This document shows positions 63,162-64,000 of a stretch of DNA of 64,000 nucleotides, piece by piece; position 1 is the stretch's first letter, and each line of letters begins with the position of its first letter. A program made the translations under genes and the position numbers. Under the pieces are notes generated by a model. It worked only from the letters and a program-made list of their open reading frames with translations. It was not told the origin of the DNA and searched no databases. This DNA is from Sipunculus nudus (Eukaryota > Annelida > Sipuncula > Golfingiida > Sipunculidae): positions 14,874,729-14,938,728 of the forward strand of contig CM049314.1 of assembly GCA_026874595.1 (NCBI GenBank), given 5' to 3'.

Positions 63162-63621
63162 TGTCCGTATTGGCACCTCGATGGTCACTTCATGCGGGCG
63201 ACCCGCTGAGGTCCGTAACCAGACACTGCCGTGCACCTCATTCTAATGTGGGGAAAATCGATGTCCAAGTACAATGTGTACATGACTCTGTTTTAGGATT
63301 TTAAAAAGTTTTCTTCTTTTAATTTTAGGAACAGGCTTATCTTAATTTTTATGAGTGAATATATCCAATTGCTAATAGCAGCTCACTTGTTTCTGAAATT
63401 GGTGATGTAAGGTTTGAAATTTGTACGAAAACCAATGCTTTGCATGACCTCACATACTTTGGCATTCTCTTCGTGAAAGTCATATATATGAGAGATCACG
63501 AGCCTCATTTTAGGCTTTATAAGGCAGGGCATAACAACAAATAAGAGGACATACTTGCTAAACAAATTGTGTTGCGGGCGTACGTAACATCGATCCCGTA
63601 TGACCACAGAGCAAGTATGCA

Positions 63622-63623
<2 letters not shown>

Positions 63624-63673
<50 letters not shown>
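63624..63673. repeat. (TA)n microsatellite
   Basis: About 25 units. The alternating Ile-Tyr frame across it is an artefact. Confidence 0.95.
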
Positions 63674-63675
<2 letters not shown>

Positions 63676-64000
63676 CAGGGCTAACGTCATTCACATATAG
63701 GGCTGACAGCATTCGTTAATTAATTTGAACTGAGTTTCTTGAGGTAAAGAAAATAAACATGTGTCTCATCAGAGGGATAGCTATACAACAGTGGAGTATA
63801 TGGGCAACTTTCTGGCAGAAGAAGTCGGCCGCTTTCCAGATTTTACGTTACGTAGCTGATATGATCCAAGATGTTCTTTTACCGGATCGAGTAACTATGA
63901 AAATCTATCTTGGAAATATTATCCATCACTCTTGCATGCACACCAAGGCACACTGACAAGTTTTCTCAATTTACTCATGCACGTGCAAATCTTATTTTTT

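Larger units (their letters stand above)
61950..64000. other. Intergenic to window end
   Basis: AT-rich; no supported gene. Contains a (CT)n run and a long (TA)n run, listed separately. Confidence 0.45.

Overview
The window is nuclear DNA of a metazoan, most likely a mollusc and perhaps a bivalve. The evidence is intron-split genes with GT-AG junctions, AT-rich introns, many microsatellites, and repeat styles I associate with mollusc genomes (long TE-borne tandem arrays, GGGGCGGATCC-ended MITEs, tRNA-like SINEs, CR1/Jockey-like LINE pieces). The species is not determinable from the sequence alone.

Two host genes can be assembled exon by exon. On the minus strand (12455 down to 5606) five exons encode an apparently complete 370-residue enolase-superfamily enzyme of the mandelate racemase/muconate lactonizing type, closest in my reading to 4-hydroxyproline betaine 2-epimerase or hydroxyproline dehydratase-like proteins. 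On the plus strand (26367 to 47799) four coding exons give a complete 354-residue PPM1L-like PP2C phosphatase with an N-terminal membrane anchor. Its first intron appears to use a GC donor, and its second and third introns are packed with mobile elements.

Between the genes lie a truncated, frameshifted LINE (about 17.0-18.7 kb), a near-perfect foldback element with a 5-6 bp target duplication (19.16-19.44 kb), and a roughly 5.0 kb DNA transposon (19887-24911). The transposon has 15-bp terminal inverted repeats, a TA (or degenerate TTAA) target duplication, repeated subterminal copies of its terminal motif, and one intact 817-codon ORF with a DDE-like core and a C-terminal Tudor-like tail. I could not place this protein in a named superfamily, so the transposon is the best candidate for an undescribed system here.

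The PPM1L introns hold a 2.07 kb hAT-like element (32273-34345), a 1.94 kb inverted-repeat element with paired subterminal hairpins (36965-38902), a 3.7 kb degenerate tandem array whose period drops from about 335 to about 166 bp (39262-42945), and a 1.7 kb inverted-repeat element carrying five 280-bp units (44520-46214). The last two families share the 12-bp palindrome GGTGGCGCCACC. After 47.8 kb I see no host gene, only a dead LINE, MITEs, further repeat heads and microsatellites.
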